Positions 1 to 8,486 are shown, numbered from the stretch's first letter. The stretch is DNA of 42,893 nucleotides from Flavobacteriaceae bacterium (GCA_028277085.1 JANQHL010000114.1:1-42893); one strand, 5' to 3'. The notes: a model not told the origin generated them from the letters alone. A program made the numbers and translations.

Positions 1-531
1 TCCTTAAACAGCATTTATTCCCTTTCCAGGCAGCAATCACCGGAAACACCAGTGGTCGTAATGCAACTCTCGGAACTCATGCGGTATCAATTAGAAAGCG
101 CGAAGAAAACTACCGTTTTGCTGAAAGAAGAACTGGAGTTTATAGAAAATTATTTGCTGCTCGAAGAAAAGCGACTCAGTAACCGTTGCCAAATAGAATA
201 TGATATTGATGGAGCGCTATTGGACTATGCCATAGCCCCTATGTTGCTTATTCCCTTTGTTGAAAATGCGGTGAAACACGGCGCCCAAAGTACCAATAAA
301 ACCAGTAGTATTGATATTTCTGCCAAGATGAAAAATTCCTCCCTCTATTTTGCAGTGGTGAATTCGAAACCTGATCCAGTATCGGAATCAAAAAGAGAAG
401 GTATGGGACTTGAAAATGTGAGAAGACGGTTAAGCCTGTTATATCCTAAATCACACGAATTACAAATTGAGGACACTGAAAAGGTGTATCGGGTAGATTT
501 GACCATAGATTTAAAAGCTGTAAACCAATGA
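1..531 (+). CDS. LytS/YehU-type sensor histidine kinase, C-terminal part (5' end outside window)
   Basis: The reading frame is open from the first base, so this is the 3' end of a longer gene. It begins with SLNSIYSLSR, which in this family directly follows the PHFLFN box holding the phosphorylated His, so that His lies just outside the window. What remains is the rest of the His_kinase domain and the HATPase domain, with N-box LLIPFVENAVKHG and G-box GMGLENVRRRL. Such kinases are inner-membrane proteins that phosphorylate a LytTR-type regulator. The stop overlaps the start of the next gene (ATGA), so the two are co-translated as a kinase-regulator pair. The signal sensed cannot be inferred because the N-terminus is missing. 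Confidence 0.93.
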   Translation, partial: SLNSIYSLSRQQSPETPVVVMQLSELMRYQLESAKKTTVLLKEELEFIENYLLLEEKRLSNRCQIEYDIDGALLDYAIAPMLLIPFVENAVKHGAQSTNKTSSIDISAKMKNSSLYFAVVNSKPDPVSESKREGMGLENVRRRLSLLYPKSHELQIEDTEKVYRVDLTIDLKAVNQ

Positions 532-1223
532 TTAAGGTCGGAATTATAGATGATGAAATATTGGCACGTAAAGTAATCGAAGAGTACTGCGCTAAAATTG
601 ACAACTTTACCATCGTATTGAGTACCGGTAACCCAATTGAATTTATCAATTTCGCTCAGCAAAATGAAGTTGACCTCATTTTTCTAGATATTGAAATGCC
701 AGAAATTAATGGCCTGGAAATTTTGAGCTCGCTACTACTACCCCCAAAAGTTATTTTGACGACAGCCTATTCTGAGTATGCCCTGGAAAGTTACAATTAT
801 GGGGTTGTAGATTATTTATTGAAACCCATAAAACTTGAACGCTTTTTAAAAGCGGTACACAAAGTTTCAGCTTCCAAAATAGTACCTGCTAAAAAGAATC
901 CGGGAAGTGAAGCACTTCAAATAAAACATGACGGCCTGCCCATTGCTATTCCGTTTACATCGATCCTGTACATTCAGAGTTTTGGAAACTATTTAAAGAT
1001 CTTTACCGATTCAAGAATGTACCTGATTTCAGAAACACTAGTTAATATTACTGCAGTATTGTCTGAAAATTTCCAACGTACCCATAAATCCTACATTGCC
1101 AATTTAGATAGGGTGACCAAAGCAACTCGAACCTATTTGTCCATTGAAAACAATGAAGTCCCGGTAAGTGCTATGTATAAAGTTGTTGTTTTTGAAAAAC
1201 TACAAGCTTTAGGAAAATCCTAA
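528..1223 (+). CDS. LytTR-family response regulator
   Basis: A 231-residue protein with an N-terminal receiver domain (about 1-120) and a C-terminal LytTR DNA-binding domain (about 130-231). The acidic pocket D8-D9 and the phosphoacceptor Asp54 (FLDIEMPEING) are present, as are the conserved Thr (LTTAYSEYA) and Lys (LLKPIKLERF). LytTR features such as YIQSFGNYLKIF and FQRTHKSYIANL are visible. It overlaps the upstream kinase by four bases. LytTR proteins normally bind direct repeats upstream of target promoters; no such pair stands out by eye in this window. The target genes are therefore unknown. Confidence 0.95.
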   Translation: MIKVGIIDDEILARKVIEEYCAKIDNFTIVLSTGNPIEFINFAQQNEVDLIFLDIEMPEINGLEILSSLLLPPKVILTTAYSEYALESYNYGVVDYLLKPIKLERFLKAVHKVSASKIVPAKKNPGSEALQIKHDGLPIAIPFTSILYIQSFGNYLKIFTDSRMYLISETLVNITAVLSENFQRTHKSYIANLDRVTKATRTYLSIENNEVPVSAMYKVVVFEKLQALGKS

Positions 1224-1544
1224 AGCAGTGAATTTCCCATTCCACGCTCTTGTCAACCGTTTTACAAACTTTTAACTTGCAGGTAAGTATTCCCTCTACC
1301 CTTTTCTACTTGGGTTAGTATTCCATAGAACAAATCAGGCCTCTAAAATGTGTTTGTCCCCTAATCTTTTTCCCTTGCGGTGCTTGTAAATCTCTCTGAG
1401 GCTCGTCTATATTACTTTGTTGATGAAACTCTGATGTGGTTTTTATGCCTCTGAGTAACATCTTTACGACAATTCAGAGAATTTTGAATCTGTCAACTCC
1501 ATAAATGGCGAACTTCTCTCATTAAAACCAAAGCATTAAGGAAC
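1224..1544. other. intergenic region, probable promoter of the ankyrin gene
   Basis: About 320 bases separate the LytTR regulator from the ankyrin gene. I see no ORF, RNA gene or strong hairpin. The string TATTACTTTG near 1410-1420 resembles a degenerate Bacteroidota -7 element (TAnnTTTG), but no well-spaced TTG box was found upstream, so I do not call a promoter. Confidence 0.4.
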
Positions 1545-2051
1545 ATGAACAGAAAATCGTTTATTGAAAAAAAACTCTTTTTGAGCGGTCTTTTGCTATC
1601 TGCACCAATGACAATGTTCGCTACTAAAGATCGTCAGGTACCGGTTTTTGAACCAGAATTAATACGAGAGTTTGTATTTGCAGCCCATAAGAGCCTGGAT
1701 GAAACCAAGAAAATCATTGAAAAGTACCCCCTGCTATTAAACTGTACCAACCAGGCTAAGAAAGGTGATTTTGAAACAGCCGTTGGTGGCGCGTCCCACA
1801 TGGGCCGAAGGGACATCGCTGATCTTTTGGTAGCTAAAGGGGCCCGTCTTGATATTTTTAACTATGCTTTTTTGGGATATGACGATTTTGTAAAAAAGCT
1901 CATTACGGATCACCCACAACTTTTAAACGCCCCTGGACCACATGGGTTTACCTTGTTGCATCACGCCAAAGTCGGAAATAGAAATGAATTGGCAGATTGG
2001 TTACAAACGCAAGGCCTTACCGAAACGTTCTTTAAAGGTGCATTCGGATAA
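1545..2051 (+). CDS. secreted ankyrin-repeat protein
   Basis: A 168-residue protein with an N-terminal export signal (basic MNRKSFIEKK followed by a hydrophobic stretch to about residue 26) and three or so ankyrin units. These are visible as FVFAAHKSLDETKKIIEKYP, GGASHMGRRDIADLLVAKGA and HGFTLLHHAKVGNRNELADW. Ankyrin repeats mediate protein-protein contact and no catalytic motif is present. In related Bacteroidota proteins the N-terminus often resembles a Tat signal, but only an R-K pair remains here, so Sec or Tat export cannot be decided. It lies alone between two LytTR genes; the partner is unknown. Confidence 0.8.
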   Translation: MNRKSFIEKKLFLSGLLLSAPMTMFATKDRQVPVFEPELIREFVFAAHKSLDETKKIIEKYPLLLNCTNQAKKGDFETAVGGASHMGRRDIADLLVAKGARLDIFNYAFLGYDDFVKKLITDHPQLLNAPGPHGFTLLHHAKVGNRNELADWLQTQGLTETFFKGAFG

Positions 2052-2066
2052 CAAAACGGTTTTACT

Positions 2067-2092
2067 ATATACAAAAGACGCTTTTGGTATAT
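2067..2092. repeat. inverted repeat between ankyrin and LytTR genes
   Basis: An inverted repeat with arms ATATA-CAAAAG and CTTTTG-(G)-TATAT around a 3-base loop gives an 11-pair stem with one bulged G. It sits 16 bases after the ankyrin stop and about 30 bases before the LytTR start. It has no long T-tract, so it is at best a weak terminator. It could equally be an operator for the downstream regulator. Confidence 0.45.
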
Positions 2093-2120
2093 TTAAAGAT
2101 TGTATTAATTCTGGTCTTGT

Positions 2121-2858
2121 ATGCCTTTGATTTCCAGTAACAGGCGGTTTTATTTTTTTTCAGTACTCCTGTTATCGGTTATTTTTTTAATATCCTTCTT
2201 CCAAAATTTTATAAAATACAGCCATCACAGTGGGTATAGTGTTTGGACCACAATCATGTATCTTTCGGTGCTTTTATTTCTTTTCGTTCCCGCATTGATC
2301 GGTTGTGTGGCTATTCTTCAACGCTTCAAAGTACTTTATTTAAAATGGTACTGGTATCTAAGTATAGGATTGGCGCTACTAACCTTGGCCATATTCTTCC
2401 TGGTATCCAACGTAATACTTTACATTTTTGGTTTTTTTGATTCTTACCTGGATCCTAATTTTGTGAGGTATTACTTTGGAAGAGAGGCGCTATACCACCT
2501 GGTATTGATTATAGCAGCTGCTTTTTTTGTGTTTTACCGAACAACCAGCACGCGGAAATTGCAGGTTTTTAAAGGAAGGAAAAAACTGACCATTGCTGCT
2601 GATTTGGTGCATTGGATAGAGGCCGAAGGGCATTATCTTAACTTCTACACGGCTTCAGAGCGGTATATTAAACGAGAACGGCTTGGCGTAATGGCAAAAA
2701 AACTAACGCCTGAATTTATTAGGATTCATAGAAAATTTCTGGTAAACAAGAACCAAATTGTTTCAAAAGAAAAAGAGAAGCGCAATGAATATGTCGTTCT
2801 GAATTCAGGAAAACGGCTAAAAATAGGACCTTCTTTTAAAGAAAAAGTAACCTTTTAG
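2121..2858 (+). CDS. membrane-anchored LytTR transcriptional regulator
   Basis: A 245-residue protein with four predicted membrane segments (roughly residues 11-30, 38-64, 73-103 and 120-138) followed by a cytoplasmic LytTR DNA-binding domain (about 145-245; motifs WIEAEGHYLNFYT and FIRIHRKFLVNKNQI). It has no receiver domain, so it would be controlled by its membrane part or by a partner rather than by phosphorylation. This architecture is common in Bacteroidota. The start at 2121 precedes the first membrane segment by only about 10 residues, as expected. It may act with, or be regulated by, the adjacent ankyrin gene, but only adjacency supports that. Confidence 0.85.
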   Translation: MPLISSNRRFYFFSVLLLSVIFLISFFQNFIKYSHHSGYSVWTTIMYLSVLLFLFVPALIGCVAILQRFKVLYLKWYWYLSIGLALLTLAIFFLVSNVILYIFGFFDSYLDPNFVRYYFGREALYHLVLIIAAAFFVFYRTTSTRKLQVFKGRKKLTIAADLVHWIEAEGHYLNFYTASERYIKRERLGVMAKKLTPEFIRIHRKFLVNKNQIVSKEKEKRNEYVVLNSGKRLKIGPSFKEKVTF

Positions 2859-3007
2859 CATTGACTCTTATCGTATTGAAGTGAGTTCGGCTGTTATCCC
2901 TGGTGTATGGATTCAAAGGTAAAGAGGTGTTCGTGAATCGCGCCAAAGGCTATTTCATTTTCTGAAAAATGGGGTTGCAGCAAAAATATACTATGGAATT
3001 GGTCAAT

Positions 3008-6000
3008 TTATTCCACCTTTTTATTAATCGCTACCAATAGCGTCTCCAATTCCTGATACCTTTCATGTACGTCCTGGCCAATGACCTGATCGGCGCTGGT
3101 GACCATATAATAGAGGTAGGAAATTTGTGCAGTCAACATTTGTTGGGGATAGGCACCTTCCGCATTCTTTAATTGTTGTAGGGCAGTTTGTAGGGTTTCC
3201 AATCTGTCGGTATCTGCATCCCCCTCTTTGGCTTCCAATTCCTTGGATTCCTTTTCCAAGCGCTCCTGCAATTGGCGGGCTTCCGACAACAATTGGGTCA
3301 CTTTGTGCTGCATCATGTGTTGCTTTTGCAAGATCTCCGGGGTAATCCCCGCTGCCTGCACCCTAGGATCTAACAGTACTTCAAAATCCTGGGTTAGGAT
3401 TTGTTCGCCTACCGTAAGTTGTACAGTATAGCGGCCGGGAGGTACCAGGGGGCCATTTGTATAACGTCTTTTTTCCTCCTTATGCCAGGGGCCTTGTTCT
3501 CTCAAATCCCATGCAAAGCGATTGAGCCCTTTTTTCCCTTCCAATTTGGTATTCACAAAGCGAAAAGTGGTACTCAAATTCATGTCTTCTTCCTCTTCTA
3601 CCGAAGATTTTAATAGCGTACTGTCACTTAGCACTGTGACCAACGGTGTTGCATTCGTATCCAAAATCTCCAGTTGCAGTCCTTCGGTAGCTTTGGGCAA
3701 ATAGTAATCGATATACATGGCTGTTCTGGGGTATTCGGGAAAGCTGTTCCCGGATCGGACCATAGGATAGCGATAGCGAATGGTTCTATCGGGTTGAAAC
3801 AAATGGGGATCGTTGCCAAGATTGACCATAGCAGCATCCCGCAAGCTGGTAATGTTGTCCAAAATCCAAAAGCCGCGCCCCATTGTACTAAGCACGAGAT
3901 CACCTCTAAATATTTTTATATCGGTAATTGGCGTTACCGGAAGATTTTGCTGAAAGGCCTGCCAACTGGCACCATCATTGAGCGACACAAACATACCGTA
4001 TTCCGTACCGGCATATAGCAGTCCGGGTTTTACCGGGTCTTCCCGCAGGACACGGGCGTTATGATCATCGGGAATACCGTTGGAGGCCATACTTAATAGG
4101 GTCCAGCTAACGCCATAATCCGCGGTTTTATAGAAATAGGGTCGCGCATCCCCCAGCAGATGCCGATCCACGGCAATATAAGCCGTCCCCACTTCGTGGT
4201 GGGACGCTGCAATGGACTCTACCCTCCCCCCTTTCGGTAATTTCTTTGGTGTCACATTTTCCCAGGTTTTGCCCCCGTCCCTGGTCAGGGATACTACCCC
4301 ATCATTAGATCCCGTCCAGATCAGGCCTTCCTGTAGCGGGGACTCGCGAATGGAGTACAAGGTGCTGTAATACTCCTCACCGGTAATATCCCTAGTGATG
4401 GGGCTTCCTGAGATGACCTGTTTGTCCGCTTCAAAAGCTGTCAGATCCGGGGAAATCGTTTCCCAGGCATACCCATCAGAATCGGTTTTGTGCAGGAATT
4501 GTGATCCGTGATAGACCACATCCGGGTTATGCGGCGATACATGTACCGGAGCCACCCTTTGGAATCGATATTTTAAGTCTTTTGGATTGTGTCCGTAAAT
4601 ATTGGTAGCGCCGACATAATAACTTTTTTCAACCCCAGTCAATTTGTTAAACACCCCAAAACGCCCTTTACAATTGGCATATACGATGTTGGGATTTCCC
4701 GGTTTGGGAACAGCAGGCCCTGTTTCACAGCCCCCGGTATTGATAACCCAAGCTTCACCAGGACTTTGCACGGCACTAGGCGGAAAACTGGGTACCGCAA
4801 TGGTGGAATAATTGTCTTGCTGGCCGGCGTACAACCAATACGGGTATTGGTCATCTACTTCTACTTGGTAGAGTTCGGCGGTAGGCTGATTAAATTGTGT
4901 GGACCAGGTTTTGCCCCCATTAAAACTTACATTGGCACCCCCATCGTTCGCCTGAATTAGGAGTTGTGGGTTTTTTGGGTTCAACCAAATATCATGATTA
5001 TCCCCATGGGGCACCTCCATTTCTTCCCAGGTTTTGCCACCGTCCACTGATTTTATCAAGGGGTTGGCGTTCGAATAGATGATATCCGGGTTGGTGGGAT
5101 CCAATTCTACATTAGTATAATAAAAAGGGCGGTTTACCAGACGGATATCATCCGAAATGTGTTCAAACGATTTCCCCTGATCCACCGATTTATACAAACC
5201 TTGTTCTCCCTCAGGCGCTTCGATGATCGCATACAGAATACTGGAATTCACCCGGGAAACCGCCAAATCTATCTTGCCAATAGTATCCTTGGGTAATCCG
5301 TTTTCCAGTTTGGCCCAATCTTTCCCCCCATTTACCGATTTGTAGATTCCACCCTCAGCCTTGGTTCCGCCTGAAATAATGGTCCAAGGTTTGCGTTCGG
5401 CCTTCCATGCTGCTGCATAAATAACATTGGGGTTGCCCGGTAGCAATTCGATATCTGCAAAGCCTACCGTATCGGAAATGAACAGTACTTTCTCCCAAGT
5501 TGCTCCGCCATCTGTCGTTTTATAAACTCCTCGTTCGGGATTATTTTTGAAGGCATTGCCAATAGCTGCTACCCAAACGACATTGCTGTTGGTCGGGTCA
5601 ATTTCCACGGCTCCTATTTGTCCTACATTTGAAAGCCCGATATGCTCCCACGTTTTCCCACCATCAATGGACTTATATACCCCTTTTCCGCTAATGACAT
5701 TGCTTCGAAGTCCATCGGAACCTGTGCCTACATATACGATATTGGGATCGTTTTCTGCAACCTGTATGGCCCCTATGGAGGGGGTTTCAAAAAAGCCATC
5801 GGACACATTGGTCCAGGTAGTACCGTAATCTTCGGATTTCCATACCCCCCCACCGGAAGCCCCCAAATAAAAAGTGCCCGGCTCCTGGACAACCCCGGTG
5901 ATTGTTGTAACACGACCTCCACGGGCAGGACCTACAGTGCGGTATTGAAGCGCTTCAAACTGTTCCGGGGAAGAGGTTTGTGCATGGGCTGTTTTGGAAA

Positions 6001-6058
6001 CAAAGACAAAGCTGGATAGTGCAAGCACCATCACGAACGTGTAATTAGCAATCTTCAT
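3008..6058 (-). CDS. secreted BNR/VPS10-sortilin-like beta-propeller protein
   Basis: A 1016-residue protein with a clear Sec signal peptide (cleavage after TAHA, near residue 26). About the first 700 residues form beta-propellers with many Asp-box/BNR motifs of type SxDxGxTW, for example KSEDYGTTW, KSIDGGKTW, KTTDGGATW and TRDGGKTW. This is the WD40/YVTN/BNR family often annotated as sortilin- or glycosyl-hydrolase-related. A beta-rich segment (about 780-900) and a helical tail (about 910-1016) follow. No catalytic sialidase Arg triad was recognised, so an enzymatic role should not be assumed. It is monocistronic and probably periplasmic or surface-exposed. No type IX sorting domain was seen at the C-terminus. 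Confidence 0.88.
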   Translation of the reverse strand: MKIANYTFVMVLALSSFVFVSKTAHAQTSSPEQFEALQYRTVGPARGGRVTTITGVVQEPGTFYLGASGGGVWKSEDYGTTWTNVSDGFFETPSIGAIQVAENDPNIVYVGTGSDGLRSNVISGKGVYKSIDGGKTWEHIGLSNVGQIGAVEIDPTNSNVVWVAAIGNAFKNNPERGVYKTTDGGATWEKVLFISDTVGFADIELLPGNPNVIYAAAWKAERKPWTIISGGTKAEGGIYKSVNGGKDWAKLENGLPKDTIGKIDLAVSRVNSSILYAIIEAPEGEQGLYKSVDQGKSFEHISDDIRLVNRPFYYTNVELDPTNPDIIYSNANPLIKSVDGGKTWEEMEVPHGDNHDIWLNPKNPQLLIQANDGGANVSFNGGKTWSTQFNQPTAELYQVEVDDQYPYWLYAGQQDNYSTIAVPSFPPSAVQSPGEAWVINTGGCETGPAVPKPGNPNIVYANCKGRFGVFNKLTGVEKSYYVGATNIYGHNPKDLKYRFQRVAPVHVSPHNPDVVYHGSQFLHKTDSDGYAWETISPDLTAFEADKQVISGSPITRDITGEEYYSTLYSIRESPLQEGLIWTGSNDGVVSLTRDGGKTWENVTPKKLPKGGRVESIAASHHEVGTAYIAVDRHLLGDARPYFYKTADYGVSWTLLSMASNGIPDDHNARVLREDPVKPGLLYAGTEYGMFVSLNDGASWQAFQQNLPVTPITDIKIFRGDLVLSTMGRGFWILDNITSLRDAAMVNLGNDPHLFQPDRTIRYRYPMVRSGNSFPEYPRTAMYIDYYLPKATEGLQLEILDTNATPLVTVLSDSTLLKSSVEEEEDMNLSTTFRFVNTKLEGKKGLNRFAWDLREQGPWHKEEKRRYTNGPLVPPGRYTVQLTVGEQILTQDFEVLLDPRVQAAGITPEILQKQHMMQHKVTQLLSEARQLQERLEKESKELEAKEGDADTDRLETLQTALQQLKNAEGAYPQQMLTAQISYLYYMVTSADQVIGQDVHERYQELETLLVAINKKVE

Positions 6059-6184
6059 AGGGTGGTCTATTTAGGTTGCTAAATATAAGTAATAATGCTA
6101 TCCGGTTTTTTGGAAATTCCTTTGAGGTGCCACTACATCCCATCGCACTAGCTTTGGAAAGTGAATGAAGCCCTCACCAAAGGA

Positions 6185-6766
6185 TCAATACTGTTTCAGC
6201 GATTTTACGTGGGCAAATATTTTATACCCCTGAATGACCGCCTCTACCTCCTCACTAAACATTTTTAATCCCTTAACATGATTTACCTGGTCTCGTGGAG
6301 AAATAGAGATCACGTCATATTGCCTTTGCTCCTTGTCTAATGCTCGTACTTCTATCAAATTACCCATCCGGCTCACCCCTTTCACATCCAATATTTCCCC
6401 ATCTTCCCCGATCGCTTTAACATCCAGTATCTGACCTTCATAATCAATAGCCTTAACAGGATAATACTTGTCATCTTCTTTTACGATCATTTTTACGGGG
6501 ATGGTCTGCCCATTTACCAGGGCTTTGACATTTAAAAGGCTAATGTCATACGAGTCCTGGATGGCCTTTACATCGTGATAAGTACCTTCCTTATCAATGG
6601 CTTTTATATCTAGCAATTTGGATTCCGGGAGCACAGCTTTAATATCCCAAAAGATCATATTCTCGTTTGGGCGGCTTTGCGCCTGGGTAGGACTTACGGT
6701 ACAAAGAAAAAGTGCTAAAAATCCAATATACTTTACAACTGCCGCGATGTGTTCCATTGTTTTCAT
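6185..6766 (-). CDS. secreted protein of twelve-residue (I/L)xDVKAI repeats
   Basis: A 193-residue protein with a signal peptide (hydrophobic GFLALFLCTV, likely cleavage after TQA near residue 29). The mature part is almost entirely a short repeat with consensus LDVKAIDxEGxx. The conserved Lys/Arg position recurs at residues 43, 55, 67, 81, 92, 105, 117, 129, 141, (153 is Ile), 165 and 188, a period of 12 with small insertions. The pattern of alternating hydrophobic residues suggests a beta-hairpin or solenoid structure. I do not recognise a characterised family. A second ATG at codon 4 is possible. It is transcribed in the same direction as the BNR gene but is separated from it by about 125 bases. 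Confidence 0.82.
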   Translation of the reverse strand: MKTMEHIAAVVKYIGFLALFLCTVSPTQAQSRPNENMIFWDIKAVLPESKLLDIKAIDKEGTYHDVKAIQDSYDISLLNVKALVNGQTIPVKMIVKEDDKYYPVKAIDYEGQILDVKAIGEDGEILDVKGVSRMGNLIEVRALDKEQRQYDVISISPRDQVNHVKGLKMFSEEVEAVIQGYKIFAHVKSLKQY

Positions 6767-6991
6767 GGGTAAAAATTTGCTTTAAATGTAAACTATAATC
6801 CTTGTGCCAAACATGACAATAATCAGGACTGAATTCCCGGGGCTATTCGAAAGAACAACTATCCAGGTACCACCTTGCCATAGGTTAAAGTTCTCTTAAT
6901 ACTGTAATATTCTAGGGTGTTATACGTCTAACTCGGCGTGTTAATAGGGATGTTTATTGCATCCATCACGCCAATTACAAAAGCAATAAAA

Positions 6992-7114
6992 ATGAAAGAT
7001 ACAAAGCGAACAACTAATAAGAACAGTTCTATTGTTGACCGATTACTAAATCGTCATGAGAGCTGGAAGAACTACCGTAGGCATACCGGACTGAAATTAA
7101 TACGATTTGCCTAA
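6992..7114 (+). CDS. possible 40-residue basic small protein
   Basis: An ATG-initiated ORF of 40 codons encodes MKDTKRTTNKNSSIVDRLLN... ending GLKLIRFA. It is rich in Arg, Lys, Asn and His and has no membrane segment. The start is preceded by the A-rich stretch AAAGCAATAAAA typical of Bacteroidota translation starts. A strong intrinsic terminator on the same strand begins 15 bases after the stop, which supports a real short transcription unit. The alternative is a non-coding RNA that ends at the terminator. No family is recognised. Confidence 0.5.
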   Translation: MKDTKRTTNKNSSIVDRLLNRHESWKNYRRHTGLKLIRFA

Positions 7115-7129
7115 GGTAAAAAAAGAAGC

Positions 7130-7160
7130 AAAAAGGGGGCTTTTGCCCCCTTTTTTGTTT
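7130..7160 (+). terminator. intrinsic terminator after the 40-codon ORF
   Basis: A perfect stem AAAAGGGGGC / GCCCCCTTTT (7131-7140 with 7145-7154) around a TTTT loop continues into a T-tract. It is the strongest terminator in the window. It must end a plus-strand transcript arising between 6785 and 7128. Confidence 0.85.
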
Positions 7161-7252
7161 ATATGTTACCCTTCGGGTATACCTTATTTACCAGTAGCTT
7201 TTACTTTTTGTGTAACCCGTTGGCTACAAACAATCCATTTAAAAAATCCTTA

Positions 7253-7456
7253 CTACGCTTTTTTTGATTCTTTGATATAGCCGTTTAAAATAAAGCCGAA
7301 TAGCGCAAGCCAAATAAAACGATATATCCAAATGTTGATCTCGAATCCAAAAAAACTACCCGTATCTCCCATTGCAAAGAAGCTATAGACTACAGTAATC
7401 AAAGCCGCTGCCATGCCTATTATTAAGAGTACTTTTCTCATAAACTTTAGTTTCAA
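7253..7456 (-). CDS. small two-helix membrane protein
   Basis: A 67-residue protein with two hydrophobic segments (about residues 9-28 and 42-61) separated by a short loop (GDTGSFFGFEIN), and a basic C-terminus ESKKA. The likely start is Met1 or Met6 (MRKVLLIIGM). No family is recognised. It lies just downstream of a tiny lipoprotein-like ORF on the same strand (7504-7635), so the two may share a transcript. Confidence 0.6.
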   Translation of the reverse strand: MKLKFMRKVLLIIGMAAALITVVYSFFAMGDTGSFFGFEINIWIYRFIWLALFGFILNGYIKESKKA

Positions 7457-7503
7457 ATGATTCCTTATCCTCCGGTTGATCTTTGGAATTAAAGATAGCG
7501 TTT

Positions 7504-7635
7504 TTAGTCTTTATCCGGTTCCTGTTCAATTTTGTCCTGATTTCCATAGATTGTCTTGTCCTCCTCAAAAATCGCACAGGACATTCCGATCATGAATGCC
7601 GAAATGATTAAAATGGTCTTACTTTTTATCCATCA
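7504..7635 (-). pseudogene. tiny lipoprotein-like ORF with out-of-frame or unusual start
   Basis: The minus strand encodes KTILIISAFMIGMSC followed by AIFEEDKTIYGNQDKIEQEP and DKD, then TAA at 7506-7504. This is a lipoprotein-type leader with a lipobox Cys and a short acidic, Gln-rich mature part. The in-frame codons upstream offer no ATG: an ATA (7629-7627) stands where the start would be expected. An ATG-GAT-AAA-AAG at 7633-7622 is one base out of frame, because of an extra T before AAGACC. A single-base indel at an A5 run would give MDKKKTILIISAF. The gene is therefore frameshifted, misread in the assembly, or uses ATA. The only in-frame ATG (7590) would delete the leader's front half. Confidence 0.45.
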
Positions 7636-7754
7636 AAAAGGGCCTTCTGTACACTCGGCCAAAGCCGATTAATCCTTTTTTGTTTACCTGATTTATTTGG
7701 ACTTTTAAGTATTCAGTTACCCCATAGCGTTTACTTTCTATTTAACATACGCCA

Positions 7755-8486
7755 TTAAGTGCTATATCGGTTCACAAAACGCCTAAGCATTTCATTGGGT
7801 ACCGGAGCTTTTGCTTCCTTAATAGCAGCTATTAATTCCCCAGCCTGCTCAGGAGGAAAATAACCAAAATTTTTGTACGTCTGGATCCGTAGGACAAACT
7901 CATGGGCATCCGCTTCCGGGTGAAATTGGGTCGCATAAATGTTCTTTTTGATCCGAAACATCTGTACCGGACACGAAGATGAGGTAAGCAATAGCTCGGC
8001 CCCTACTGGGGTTTGGTCACAAGCTTCCTTATGACCCACAAAACCCGGAAACGCTTCGGGGAGATCCTGGAGTAAGGGGTCCTTTTTTCCGGCATTGGTC
8101 ATCTTGAGGGTTACCAACCCAATCGGTTCGGCATAAGTACTGGAAATGGCAGTCCCACAGTAGTTGCCCAGATGTCCGTTACCGGAACAACACCCAAGGA
8201 AAGGGAAATCTTCCGGAACTACCAGATCAAACAGCGCTGTAAAAAATTCTTCTATTTGCCGTTGCATGGCACCCTTTTTTGCTTCGGGAAGGCTTATATC
8301 AAAAGGACTTCCCCCCGCAATAATAGCAGAATATTTATCGAGGTCAATCTCAGGAATAGGCGCTTGCTCCAGACGAATGTGATCTACGGCCTCAGGGGTT
8401 AATCCGCCATAACGTAAAATCGCTTCAAATTCACTTTGCGCGATCTCGTCTTCGGGACGCATTTGCAATACAAGTATCTTTTTCAC
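7755..8486 (-). CDS. class I glutamine amidotransferase-like protein (GMP synthase-like)
   Basis: A 243-residue stand-alone GATase1 domain. It shows the oxyanion-region motif GGSPFDIS (58-65), a nucleophile elbow GCCSGNGHLG with Cys100 at the catalytic position, and the His-Glu pair in QFHPEAD (near 190). The usual elbow is GxCxGxQ; here the Gln position is Gly104. Such proteins are annotated as GMP synthase glutamine amidotransferase-like and may hydrolyse glutamine or gamma-glutamyl amides; the true substrate is not known. No synthetase partner lies nearby and it appears monocistronic. The protein has no signal peptide, so it is cytoplasmic. Confidence 0.88.
   Translation of the reverse strand: MKKILVLQMRPEDEIAQSEFEAILRYGGLTPEAVDHIRLEQAPIPEIDLDKYSAIIAGGSPFDISLPEAKKGAMQRQIEEFFTALFDLVVPEDFPFLGCCSGNGHLGNYCGTAISSTYAEPIGLVTLKMTNAGKKDPLLQDLPEAFPGFVGHKEACDQTPVGAELLLTSSSCPVQMFRIKKNIYATQFHPEADAHEFVLRIQTYKNFGYFPPEQAGELIAAIKEAKAPVPNEMLRRFVNRYST

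Noticed and set aside
345-662. Minus-strand ORFs across the LytS/LytTR junction
   Set aside because: They run antisense through two well-recognised overlapping genes and have no family features.
1405-1425. TATTACTTTG as a promoter of the ankyrin gene
   Set aside because: It deviates from TAnnTTTG and the nearest TTG box is about 25 bases away.
7167-7181. TACCC-TTC-GGGTA hairpin downstream of the strong terminator
   Set aside because: Short stem and no T-tract; likely part of an untranslated tail with no assignable role.
7383-7577. 64-residue minus-strand ORF rich in Arg and Lys
   Set aside because: It overlaps the small membrane gene and lipoprotein-like ORF out of frame, and its sequence is of low-complexity basic residues with no start context.
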